47,386 nt of DNA from Halorubrum saccharovorum DSM 1137 (GTDB taxonomy: Archaea > Halobacteriota > Halobacteria > Halobacteriales > Haloferacaceae), in assembly GCF_000337915.1 (NCBI RefSeq), contig NZ_AOJE01000070.1:298338-345723 (forward strand), written 5' to 3'. The translations under genes were made by a program, and so were the position numbers. Shown here one piece after another: positions 18,501 through 25,149 of this stretch; the first letter of the stretch is position 1, and each line of letters begins with the position of its first letter. The notes under the pieces are model-generated. The model did no database searches, was not told the DNA's origin, and saw only the letters and a list, made by a program, of their open reading frames with translations.

Positions 18501-18989
18501 CTTCGAGGCAGCGCCTGACGCGTACCCGTCACCGCCGTACACGTTGGGTTTCACCGACCGGTACTCGATTTCATCGAGGACATCGATGACGATGGCGTAC
18601 TTCTCGGCGTCCGTGGCGACCTCGAAATCAGGGTCGATCCCGGCTTCGTACGCGTAGTCGGTGAGAATCTCGTTACAGATGGAGTGGTACGTGTACGCGT
18701 CGATGTCGTATCCGGCGGTCCCGAGTTTCGCGTTGAGTTTCTCCCGCATCGAGTTCGCCGCGTTGTTCGTGAACGTCAACGCGAGAATCCGGTCGGGGGA
18801 GATGTCTTCCTCGTCGATGAGGTGCTCGATTTTCCGCACCATCGTGAACGTCTTCCCCGTCCCAGCACCGGCGAGGACACGCATCGGGTACGCGTCTGAA
18901 TCGATGATCGTCTCCTGCTGGGGCTCCGGTGAGATATCCGCCTCCGGAACCGGGAACCACGACGGGTACTCGTCAGGGTCGTCGCTCAT
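15531..18989 (-). CDS. UvrD/AddA-type helicase fused to a C-terminal Fe-S PD-(D/E)XK nuclease
   Basis: 1152 residues. Superfamily 1A helicase motifs: Walker A GAGTGKT 41-47, 'LTFTNNAA' (Ia) 71-78, Walker B DEFQD 368-372, 'GDDDQAIYEWRGA' (III) 394-406, 'ENFRS' (IV) 429-433, 'TIHKSKGLDF' (V) 711-720 and 'VGITRAED' (VI) 773-780. All key residues are intact, so it should be an active 3'-5' translocase. The C-terminal ~240 residues form a RecB-like nuclease: His956 ('GLLFH'), Asp1031 ('GYIDAV'), and Asp1045-x-Lys1047 ('VIDYKA'). Cys919 plus Cys1129, 1132 and 1139 make the split cluster motif of AddB/Cas4 iron-sulfur nucleases, which bacterial AddA lacks. Its start overlaps the stop of the nuclease gene by 4 bp (ATGA), so the subunits are co-translated. 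The likely role is DNA end resection or destruction of foreign DNA. Confidence 0.93.
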   Translation of the reverse strand: MSDDPDEYPSWFPVPEADISPEPQQETIIDSDAYPMRVLAGAGTGKTFTMVRKIEHLIDEEDISPDRILALTFTNNAANSMREKLNAKLGTAGYDIDAYTYHSICNEILTDYAYEAGIDPDFEVATDAEKYAIVIDVLDEIEYRSVKPNVYGGDGYASGAASKLLNFIGSMKRSGITPDDIDAFLGPTDRVYELADLPDRIENIAGDHLGGRSIGSVLDSLPAVRSELVAERDALGTQGIEESARDFLTRLIDLVDALEAAFEAHEAGARGLPDNAHKLPKYLLGGYASGAPTGIPGELNLELTDHLDSFVSDCLTARDLTAGYAAYERELDERNRIDFDGLVVETAALMDSPVGEEIAERWDYVFCDEFQDTDRLQFDLVTSLVTDDNLFVVGDDDQAIYEWRGAHVANITDELDQAFTALSDEPLEENFRSRQPILNLANEAITKLDHRERHKTLTRIDEPAYDGDTIATVELPDDEEEENSAAQLRTVVQNLVSGAAENLDETYDPGDIALLVRKNDHATPVIEEFEDAGIPYQVAGDLATESVGVGTVTAYLKALARPADEVSWNRVLLMRYRVCDADLRTLNDGDDPLVNTLRDTPLDKFEEPERIAEARDHVTELLDLRDSASLSHLYRELTALTNIEWYLSEQERRDLAQLEDVIEQYGDSAVQPPLTPEFIDSLEHYDSLFDESGTAPTSQPDVADDAVNVMTIHKSKGLDFPVVLIPQITADEWAPSSRTYDALETGLSDGADAAFAEDFVERDARETRRVFHVGITRAEDVLVLQGGSEDRDDAEDDRPVSEAVGEILPSRIPWQPERGHLPLWTDIEECLPDTTADWTSTLAGETIGNVGGTVTHDGEELAVETARDRVVDLATASLNGDLSARAEEKTLHVASLTGPSTPPPSLSHSYTSLAAYEECSRSHYLDYVVNAFSDYQESATTTGSGVSQREIGLLFHDTAEQAAKQDADRRAEWYDICERLAGQRRAEDALPAAQECIDRYFELDLPEYEIVDAEREFELDIGGHELVGYIDAVYRRPDGELVVIDYKATERHRDLADDTQLPIYLLACRDLYDEPIAQAGYAYVGEIGPKVESRAFDEDELEAVEGDVTESMNSIAEFSFSRYTAGEHCQWCQHNQLPCAPDSLTVDPEFEE

Positions 18990-19888
18990 CGCCGCACCTC
19001 CGGTGCCAGCCGGTCAGCGCACATCTCTCTGTAGTCACAGTCCGGACACGCCTCCTCGGTGATCAGCTCGAACGGTTCCGGCTCGAACGCGTCGTTCGTG
19101 ATGCCGTCGTGAGCGTCTCGAATGAGCGCCCAGATCGTGTCTCGGTGTTCGTCGTAAATCTCCGTGGTTTCGCGTGGATACCCGCGTGCAGACACCTCGT
19201 ACCCGTCCGGAGTGCTCTCGAACGACGTGCTATTGAGGAGCCCGTAGAAGCTGAACCGGACCTCCATCCCGTCTTCGTAGAACGGTTCGTTCTTCACGCC
19301 CTCGACGTACGTCGCCGTCTGAAACGCGTTCCGTACCCGCTTCGGTTCGTGCGCCTCGCCGTCGAGATGCTCACCGAGGCGCTCGGCCGTCCCCGACGAG
19401 AGGGCACCGCGGGTGTTCCGCTTGTAGTCGAACACGTGGAGCCCGTCGTCCGTTCGGATGACGTTGTCTGCTTTCCCGTGAAGCTCCCGCCCGTCCACTT
19501 CGCACTCGACCCAGCACTCCGTGACGAGTGACCGGCGGGCGTGCTCGATCCCGTCACCGCCGTCCGGATCGAAGAACGACTCGATGGCAGCCCGGTTCTC
19601 AACGCGTTGGTACTCTCGGTGTGCAGTCGATTCGTAGTCCTCGGGCGTGCTGTGCTCGTCCCACTTCGCATCGAAGACCCGCATCGCTCGGTCTGAGATG
19701 ACTTCCGGATCGTCGTCGCGGTCGGTCGCGTCACACACGTCCTCGATCGTCTCGTGGTAGATCGTTCCCTGATTGAGGTAGAGTTCGGTCCGATCCGGGG
19801 CGTTCACGTCCTGTACGTACCGGTAGTCGTACAGACGGGGACAGGTAGCGTACGTCGCCAGCCGTGACGGGGAGAGCGCTCTGCTCAT
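18986..19888 (-). CDS. Cas4/AddB-like PD-(D/E)XK nuclease with four-Cys iron-sulfur motif
   Basis: 300 residues, a free-standing RecB-family nuclease. 'SRLATYATCPRLYDYRY' holds Cys16, 'GTIYHETIED' the family His45, 'GKAD' Asp141, and 'VFDYKRNT' Asp154-x-Lys156; Cys281, 284 and 290 (CxxCx5C) complete the iron-sulfur staple. It matches the nuclease module that ends bacterial AddB, but here it is a separate gene placed directly after the AddB-like gene. The start at 19888 (MSRALSPSRL) overlaps the upstream stop by 4 bp; a longer frame reading back to 20224 is only a shadow of the upstream gene. Metal-dependent cleavage of single-stranded DNA ends is inferred from the family. Cas4 proper is unlikely because no cas genes or arrays are nearby. 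Confidence 0.88.
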   Translation of the reverse strand: MSRALSPSRLATYATCPRLYDYRYVQDVNAPDRTELYLNQGTIYHETIEDVCDATDRDDDPEVISDRAMRVFDAKWDEHSTPEDYESTAHREYQRVENRAAIESFFDPDGGDGIEHARRSLVTECWVECEVDGRELHGKADNVIRTDDGLHVFDYKRNTRGALSSGTAERLGEHLDGEAHEPKRVRNAFQTATYVEGVKNEPFYEDGMEVRFSFYGLLNSTSFESTPDGYEVSARGYPRETTEIYDEHRDTIWALIRDAHDGITNDAFEPEPFELITEEACPDCDYREMCADRLAPEVRR

Positions 19889-21942
19889 CGACGGACCTCC
19901 CCGCTGGCAAGTTCGACGCGCGCACGCAACGCCCGGCGCAGTTCGTCGCCGCGGGAGCCGCTCCGATCGAGGAGCTCCTGAATCTCGCCGAGGTCCGCTT
20001 CGACGTCGTCGAGCGACACCGTCACGTCCTGACTGTTCGCGCGACGGACCTCCGCGAGCGCGTCGTCGACCCGCGACAACAGGTACGTCTCCGCCGCCTG
20101 CTCGTTCGTAATCTGCGGGTCGTCGGCGTCGGTCACCCACGGGAGTGCTTCGTACGCCGCCGTGAGGAACCGCGAGGCCTGCGCGCGCTCTTCGAGCGCC
20201 GTGTCCTCGAACTCGTAGAGACAACAGTACAGGCGCTCCGACGCCGCGTCCGCACCGACAGCCAGTCGTCGCCGCGCGTGCTCCGTGTGATACCGCGCGA
20301 ACGGGCGACTCGACGCCGTCGACGTCGTCGGGAACGTCGCATCCACGTCCGCCGCATCGATCTCCGTGACGCCCGGGAAATCCGGCATCGACGCGACGCG
20401 CTCCGTAGGGAACAACCGCGTCATGGACGCGTCACCCGGATACTCGCCGTCGACGAGGTTCACGAGAAACACCGCCCGGAACGACTCGTTTTTGATGGCC
20501 TGCAAATGATCGACGCGCACGCCACCATCGAGGTCCGTGGCGCTCGTCTGGTTCTGCTGTGGCGCGTACTCGTGAGCGCGTTCCAACATCTCGTCGAAGG
20601 ACGCCCACGTCGCCTCCGCGAACTCGGTTGCTTCGAGAAACTCCGCCATCCGGAAGGCTCGGCGGACGTTCCCGAACTGCGACCGCGCGTCGAGCGGCGA
20701 GGCCCGCTCCGCGACGCGTTCTTTCAACCCGGAAGCTGTCGCCCACCACCGAACCGCATCCTCGATCGACTCCATGCCCCGCATCCGTTCCGCGCGACTA
20801 CCGTCGATATCTGGTCCGTGGTCGAGGGCGTCATCATCGTCGTCGGCCGCGAGTCGGCGGACGACAGCGAGCAACTCCCTGATCGCCGGATCATCACCGA
20901 ACCCGGTCACAGTCGTCGATTCCGTCGGAATCCCGGCGCGTTCGAACGCTTCGATGACGTCCGTGACGCTCTCTCCGCTTCCCTTCGTGGCGACCGCGAC
21001 ATCGTCGTACTGCCAGTCGGGCTCTTCGACGAGCGACTCGATCTCGTTCGCGACCGCGTTGAGCTGCTCGTCACTCGAGTCTGTAGCCAAGACAGAGACG
21101 GCCCCGGACTCCGGATCGGCTTCCACTCGCTCGTCGGCGAAGTACGCCGCCGTGGCCGCCGGTCGATTCGACGGCGTCGTCGGGGGCTCGCGTCGAGACT
21201 CGTCGAACGAGACGTACTCCGTCACCGGTCCCGTCTCGACCCACGTTCGACGCACACTCGCGTTCTCCTCGGCGACGCACACGAGCTCGCAGTCCGCCGT
21301 GAGCGCATCGAGGTACGCACGGTCGAGCGGGAAGAACTCCTCGAACTCGACCGCAAGCACCGCCTCGAAATCGACGACGTCACCGCGGTCGTCGCCGGTG
21401 AGCACGTCACGCGCCTCGGAGATGAGCTGTCCGCGCTCCATGTGGTCGTGCTCGGCGAGCCACTCGTGGAACGCGTCGAGCGCGGCCGAGATCTCTCGGA
21501 GTTCCGGTGTCTCGTCCGGCGTGACGGTCTGCCAGGAGAGCGTGTCGATCACTTGGTCCACATCCTCGATGAACGACGGCTGCTCGGACGCTCGTCGCAG
21601 GTACTCCGTCTCCCACTCGTAGTCCGCGAGGAACCGATGGAGGAGTTCGCGCCGTAGCGCGTCGGACAGAATCACGCGGTCATCAGTCTGATTGAGGACG
21701 TCAGTCGCGTGGACGACGAGCGACGTCACGTACGGCGTCGCCGCCCCCGACAGCTCCTCACCCAGCGCGTCACGGAACGTGTCCGCGCTCGTGGGTGCCC
21801 CCGTGATGACGAGTATCTCCTCGGAATCATACTCGTCAAGGTAGTCCGCGTAGATGTCGCCTGCCGCTGCTTCGACGTTCCGAGTACCGAACGGTGCTGT
21901 CACCAGTGTACCATCGAAGGTGCGGTGGCTCGACTCACTCAT
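19885..21942 (-). CDS. AddB/RecC-like inactivated helicase subunit
   Basis: 685 residues. The overall layout follows the helicase-like part of AddB. The N-terminal strand that should carry the P-loop reads 'LVTAPFGTRNVEAAAGD', with no GxGKT, so ATP binding is lost as in RecC. A late motif, 'VDHLQAIKNESFRAVFLVNL' followed by 'DGEYPGDAS', corresponds to helicase motif V of AddB (...KGLEF..VFLLGL..G.FP). There is no C-terminal nuclease domain; that function is in the next gene. It probably forms a scaffold or recognition subunit, holding DNA ends or scanning for a signal sequence, as RecC/AddB do with Chi. ATG 21942 is preferred over TTG 21948. It is the first gene of the three-gene unit; an inverted repeat lies ~65 bp upstream. 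Confidence 0.75.
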   Translation of the reverse strand: MSESSHRTFDGTLVTAPFGTRNVEAAAGDIYADYLDEYDSEEILVITGAPTSADTFRDALGEELSGAATPYVTSLVVHATDVLNQTDDRVILSDALRRELLHRFLADYEWETEYLRRASEQPSFIEDVDQVIDTLSWQTVTPDETPELREISAALDAFHEWLAEHDHMERGQLISEARDVLTGDDRGDVVDFEAVLAVEFEEFFPLDRAYLDALTADCELVCVAEENASVRRTWVETGPVTEYVSFDESRREPPTTPSNRPAATAAYFADERVEADPESGAVSVLATDSSDEQLNAVANEIESLVEEPDWQYDDVAVATKGSGESVTDVIEAFERAGIPTESTTVTGFGDDPAIRELLAVVRRLAADDDDDALDHGPDIDGSRAERMRGMESIEDAVRWWATASGLKERVAERASPLDARSQFGNVRRAFRMAEFLEATEFAEATWASFDEMLERAHEYAPQQNQTSATDLDGGVRVDHLQAIKNESFRAVFLVNLVDGEYPGDASMTRLFPTERVASMPDFPGVTEIDAADVDATFPTTSTASSRPFARYHTEHARRRLAVGADAASERLYCCLYEFEDTALEERAQASRFLTAAYEALPWVTDADDPQITNEQAAETYLLSRVDDALAEVRRANSQDVTVSLDDVEADLGEIQELLDRSGSRGDELRRALRARVELASGEVRR

Positions 21943-22003
21943 TGCCAATCCTCAGACAAAGAAGACAGAACGGTCACATTCGGCATACGACACGATTCCA
22001 AGA

Positions 22004-22016
22004 CCTATCGGATAGG
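22004..22016. promoter_or_regulatory. inverted repeat upstream of the AddAB-like operon
   Basis: CCTATCGGATAGG is a perfect 6-bp inverted repeat around one base. It lies 61 bp before the ATG at 21942, in the 183-bp leader of the operon. The position suits an operator at or above the core promoter. No regulator gene next to it is recognisable. Confidence 0.35.
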
Positions 22017-22125
22017 CTTTCTCCTACTCACCAAAACCCATCCGCCGTATCCGTCGTCTCCCATCGTCAACCGCGGCGACCGAGCGTGTTTTTCGCCACG
22101 AAAGCCGCACCGTACTCAGAGGCGG

Positions 22126-22395
22126 TCACTCGCCCGGTTTTGTCCCAGCCCGCAGGTTCTCCCGGTACTCACACCATGCTCGGTACATCTCTGCCCGTTC
22201 CGCTTCCGTCATCGCCCCGTGTTCGCCTTCGTCGTAGAACGGGAGTTCCTCCTTCTCGGGTACCGCCATCACCTGCTTGAGCGGATAGATATCCTCGTAG
22301 TAGTTCTCTAACACCCAGTCTTCGCCGTGTTCATCGACGGCTTCCTGAATGTGCGGGGCGGCCTCCGGATACTCCGCGGCGAGCGTGTCGGTCAT
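22126..22395 (-). CDS. hypothetical acidic small protein
   Basis: 89 residues with an acidic, helical character: 'YPEAAPHIQEAVDEHGEDWV' then 'YYEDIYPLKQVMAVPEKEEL' and a C-terminal 'AEMYRAWCEYREN'. I do not recognise the family; no catalytic or metal motif and no membrane segment is visible. The start MTDTLAAEYP at 22395 is favoured over 22533, since the longer form adds arginine-rich shadow sequence. It has the same orientation as the helicase operon, 183 bp upstream of it, and is 55 bp downstream of another unknown gene. It could belong to the same accessory unit, but the gap leaves room for a separate promoter. Confidence 0.7.
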   Translation of the reverse strand: MTDTLAAEYPEAAPHIQEAVDEHGEDWVLENYYEDIYPLKQVMAVPEKEELPFYDEGEHGAMTEAERAEMYRAWCEYRENLRAGTKPGE

Positions 22396-22450
22396 GGTCG
22401 TCCTGCTTCGAGGTGGGTTGGGGTGCTCCGATACGCGGACGGATCGGCGG

Positions 22451-22807
22451 TCAGGCGTCGGCGAACTCGGCGAGCGAGTGGTCCGAACCGCTCCCGTTCC
22501 ACGTGCCGATTTGGACGAGCTCGAACGTCTCAAGCGAGGCGTCGATCGCGTCTGCGATTCGGGCCCGGATCGCAGACGGAAGGCTTTCCACGGGGATCGC
22601 CGTGAGCGCGTGCTGGGTGAGTCGGTAACTCGATGCGAAGTTCGTCGGGGCGACGACGATCACGCTCGCCCCGTCGACGTCGTCGAGCGCGAGTTGGGCA
22701 TCCCGATACTGGTGGACGATCGCATCCAGCTCCTCGACCGGGAAGAGGCAGTCAGCAGCACCGTATTCGAGACTCGCCCCCGCCGACACGAAATGTCCTT
22801 TAGGCAT
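22451..22807 (-). CDS. hypothetical protein, palindromic promoter
   Basis: 118 residues, soluble. It contains 'VEELDAIVHQYRDAQLALDD' (helical), a hydrophobic strand 'ASVIVVAP', and a C-terminal 'FELVQIGTWNGSGSDHSL'. No known domain is recognised. The codon pattern is haloarchaeal and the start has a strong AT-rich promoter region with overlapping palindromes ending ~10 bp upstream of the ATG. It may head a small minus-strand cluster with the 89-residue protein, upstream of the AddAB-like genes. Confidence 0.65.
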   Translation of the reverse strand: MPKGHFVSAGASLEYGAADCLFPVEELDAIVHQYRDAQLALDDVDGASVIVVAPTNFASSYRLTQHALTAIPVESLPSAIRARIADAIDASLETFELVQIGTWNGSGSDHSLAEFADA

Positions 22808-22816
22808 AACTATATC

Positions 22817-22838
22817 AACATATATGTTCTATGAACAT
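22817..22838. promoter_or_regulatory. overlapping palindromes in the promoter of the 118-residue protein
   Basis: AACATATATGTT (22817-22828) is a perfect 12-bp palindrome and overlaps ATGTTCTATGAACAT (22824-22838), with 6-bp arms and a 3-bp centre. They fill the TATA/start region of the minus-strand gene beginning at 22807, so a protein bound there would block transcription. Confidence 0.5.
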
Positions 22839-23023
22839 TAAATTTGTGGTGAATGTGGCGACGATCGACGATCGGATAGCGACAGAGTACGGTTTCGACG
22901 GGATCACGAGGTGTCTCACACCCCGGGGTGGTTCACCGGACCAGGGGTCTTTGAAAAATACGAGCAGCGATTCGGATGAGATGCGGTTCGTCCGAAGGCG
23001 CGCCCTAACACTTGATCCAGGCG

Positions 23024-23239
23024 TTACCGATCTCTGAACTCTACCGTGTAGCCGTTGTTCCGAAGCGCTTCAACGAGCTCGTCTCCACGCTCGATTTTGA
23101 ACTCGTGGAACGAGTTGGACGGAGTGTCTGTCGAATACAGCTCTGAGTCAATATTGTCTGGTATCTCGTTCTGATGGGTATCCTCTTGGACAATAACCGG
23201 TTGACTGGGAACGTGGTTGGAGCTGCTGTCTTCTGTCAT
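23024..23239 (-). CDS. hypothetical short protein
   Basis: 71 residues from ATG 23239: a polar, low-complexity N-terminal half ('TEDSSSNHVPSQPVIVQED') and a better ordered C-terminal end ('FHEFKIERGDELVEALRNNG'), which could be one helix-strand unit. No family is recognised. A longer in-frame start at 23404 exists but its extra sequence is unlike a protein. It lies alone between the unknown gene cluster and the amidohydrolase. It may be a real small gene or the 3' remnant of a larger one. Confidence 0.4.
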   Translation of the reverse strand: MTEDSSSNHVPSQPVIVQEDTHQNEIPDNIDSELYSTDTPSNSFHEFKIERGDELVEALRNNGYTVEFRDR

Positions 23240-23478
23240 TCGAACATCTCTCGTTACAGCTATTCGGCTATGTGAATTCCGATTCCAGTTCCTGTCGAGC
23301 TGGCTATTCGATGCGGTCGCATGCGTCGAAACGGTACCGTGAGTTTCGCCCCGTGACGGACAGCCACTCCCCTTCTCGCGATCGGTTCCGGGGAACTCGT
23401 TCAAACAGCCCCTCGTACCGTCCCGATGGAGACGGCCAACACCAATCCTGATGAGCGCTCAGTAAGAAGTCGAACCCG

Positions 23479-24945
23479 ATGGCCGCTGACATCGCGATCC
23501 ACGATGCCGTCGTTCTCACGGTCGACGACAGGAATCGGCTCTACGAACGGGGTACGGTGCTCGTCGAGGATAGCCACATCACGGAGGTGCGACAGTCTCG
23601 GGACGTCGATGCGGACATCGCGGCCGACCGCGTCATCGACGGCGAAGGGAAGCTCGTGATGCCGGGGCTGGTCAACGCGCACACGCACCTCGAACTGACG
23701 CCGTTGCTCGGCGCGTTCAGCGACCTCGACCTGCTGGAGATGATGGGGAGTATAACCGCTATCTACGGCCGGATCGCGGACGGCGAGTTCGACTACCTCA
23801 CCGAGGCGGGGTACGAACTCGCCGCGCTCAACTTCCTCGCGGGCGGCGTCACCACCGTCAACTCGCAAGACGTCCGTCCGAGCGCGGGTGCGAAGACGTT
23901 CGGCGAGGCGGGCCTCCGCGGGTTCTTCGGCCCGGCGCTCTCCGACCTCTTCTGGGACGTCCCCGTCGACGAGCAGTTCGCCCGCGCCCGCGAGTTCATC
24001 GACGAGTACCACGATACCTACGACGGCCGCATCCGCGCGACGATCAACCCCCACGACGACTGGTCGTGTACGCGCGAGCTGTGGGAGCGCACCGCTGACC
24101 TCGCCGCGGAGCACCCCGACTTGCTCGTTCACACCCACCTGCTCGAACTCGAGGAGAGCAACACGATGGCGCGCTCGAACGGTGCGAACGACTCGCTCGA
24201 CCTGCTCGACGACGTCGGCCTCCTCGACGATCGGCTAGTGGCCGCGCACTTCCGTATCGCGGACGACGAGGACATCCGGCGGACTGCCGAGGCGGACGCG
24301 TCGGTCGCACACTGTCCGTCGATCTTCTCGTACTGGAACACGGGCAGCGACGTGCAGTGGACGCCGGTGCCGGAACTCCGAGCCGCCGGTGTCGACGTCG
24401 GCCTCGGCATCGACGACCACTACTGGCACGACTCGTACAACATGTTCGGCGAGGCCCGACAGGCCAGACTCGCGGCCAACCTCAAGCGGTCGACCGGGCA
24501 GTACCACTCGATGGAGTTGGTACGGATGCTCACTGTCGAGGGGGCGAAGGCGCTCGGCGTCGGCGACGAGATCGGCAGTCTCGAACCCGGCAAGCGCGCC
24601 GACATCATCCTGCTCAACGTGGACAAGCCGAAGTTCACGCCGCTGACCAACGTCCCGGCGCAGGTCGCCAACAACGCGACGTCCGCCGACGTGGAGGCGG
24701 TCATCGTCGACGGAGACGTGCTGATGGAGGACGGGGAGGTGAAGGCGATGGACGCCGACGCGGTGCGCGACCGCGTCGAGTCTGCGGTCGCCCGCTTCGA
24801 GTCGGAGACCGACTGGGAACTCGGCGTCGGGGAGAGCGAGCCGCCGAGCGAGAGAGATGTCGTCCGCGACCTGCCGAAGCGCGGCCCCGCCCAGTTGCTC
24901 GGCCGACTCGCGTTTCAGTCGGCCAGGGACCGGTTCCCGTTCTGA
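23479..24945 (+). CDS. amidohydrolase-superfamily deaminase/chlorohydrolase-like protein
   Basis: 488 residues. The composite N-terminal beta sandwich ('VEDSHITEVRQS') is followed by 'MPGLVNAHTHLELTPL' (the HxH metal pair near residue 68). 'LLVHTHLLE' supplies the third His, 'VAAHFRI' the fourth, and 'LGIDDHYWHDSYNMFGEAR' the metal Asp. 'IGSLEPGKRADIILLN' is the C-terminal signature of the ATZ/TRZ, S-adenosylhomocysteine and guanine deaminase group. It most likely deaminates or dechlorinates a heterocycle or nucleoside using one metal; the substrate is not clear. A short tail of ~60 residues past the sandwich is additional. It stands alone on the plus strand, ~200 bp before the FAD monooxygenase, so possibly a loose pair for breakdown of an aromatic or heterocyclic compound. 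Confidence 0.85.
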   Translation: MAADIAIHDAVVLTVDDRNRLYERGTVLVEDSHITEVRQSRDVDADIAADRVIDGEGKLVMPGLVNAHTHLELTPLLGAFSDLDLLEMMGSITAIYGRIADGEFDYLTEAGYELAALNFLAGGVTTVNSQDVRPSAGAKTFGEAGLRGFFGPALSDLFWDVPVDEQFARAREFIDEYHDTYDGRIRATINPHDDWSCTRELWERTADLAAEHPDLLVHTHLLELEESNTMARSNGANDSLDLLDDVGLLDDRLVAAHFRIADDEDIRRTAEADASVAHCPSIFSYWNTGSDVQWTPVPELRAAGVDVGLGIDDHYWHDSYNMFGEARQARLAANLKRSTGQYHSMELVRMLTVEGAKALGVGDEIGSLEPGKRADIILLNVDKPKFTPLTNVPAQVANNATSADVEAVIVDGDVLMEDGEVKAMDADAVRDRVESAVARFESETDWELGVGESEPPSERDVVRDLPKRGPAQLLGRLAFQSARDRFPF

Positions 24946-25149
24946 ACCCGATGACAGCGTCTGACTCGCGTTCGAGTGCGGCAAGCACCGTGTCACGGGC
25001 GGGGGTTCGAACTGGCTCACCGCCATCCGCCGGTCGCCCCCAGAGGCGAGCGGCGCGTCGACGGGGACCCGGACACGATCGATTCGTACCTTAAAGAGCC
25101 GTATTCAACCGGCAGGGATGTCTCCACTGCCGAGGCCGTATCGCCGTCC

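Noticed and set aside
19864-21657. 597-codon plus-strand frame opposite the AddB-like gene
   Set aside because: High-GC antisense shadow; Arg-rich with no motif, while the minus strand has operon overlaps and recognisable blocks.
22831-23037. 68-codon plus-strand frame from the palindromic promoter
   Set aside because: Sequence is not protein-like at its C-terminal half and the promoter better suits the minus-strand gene.
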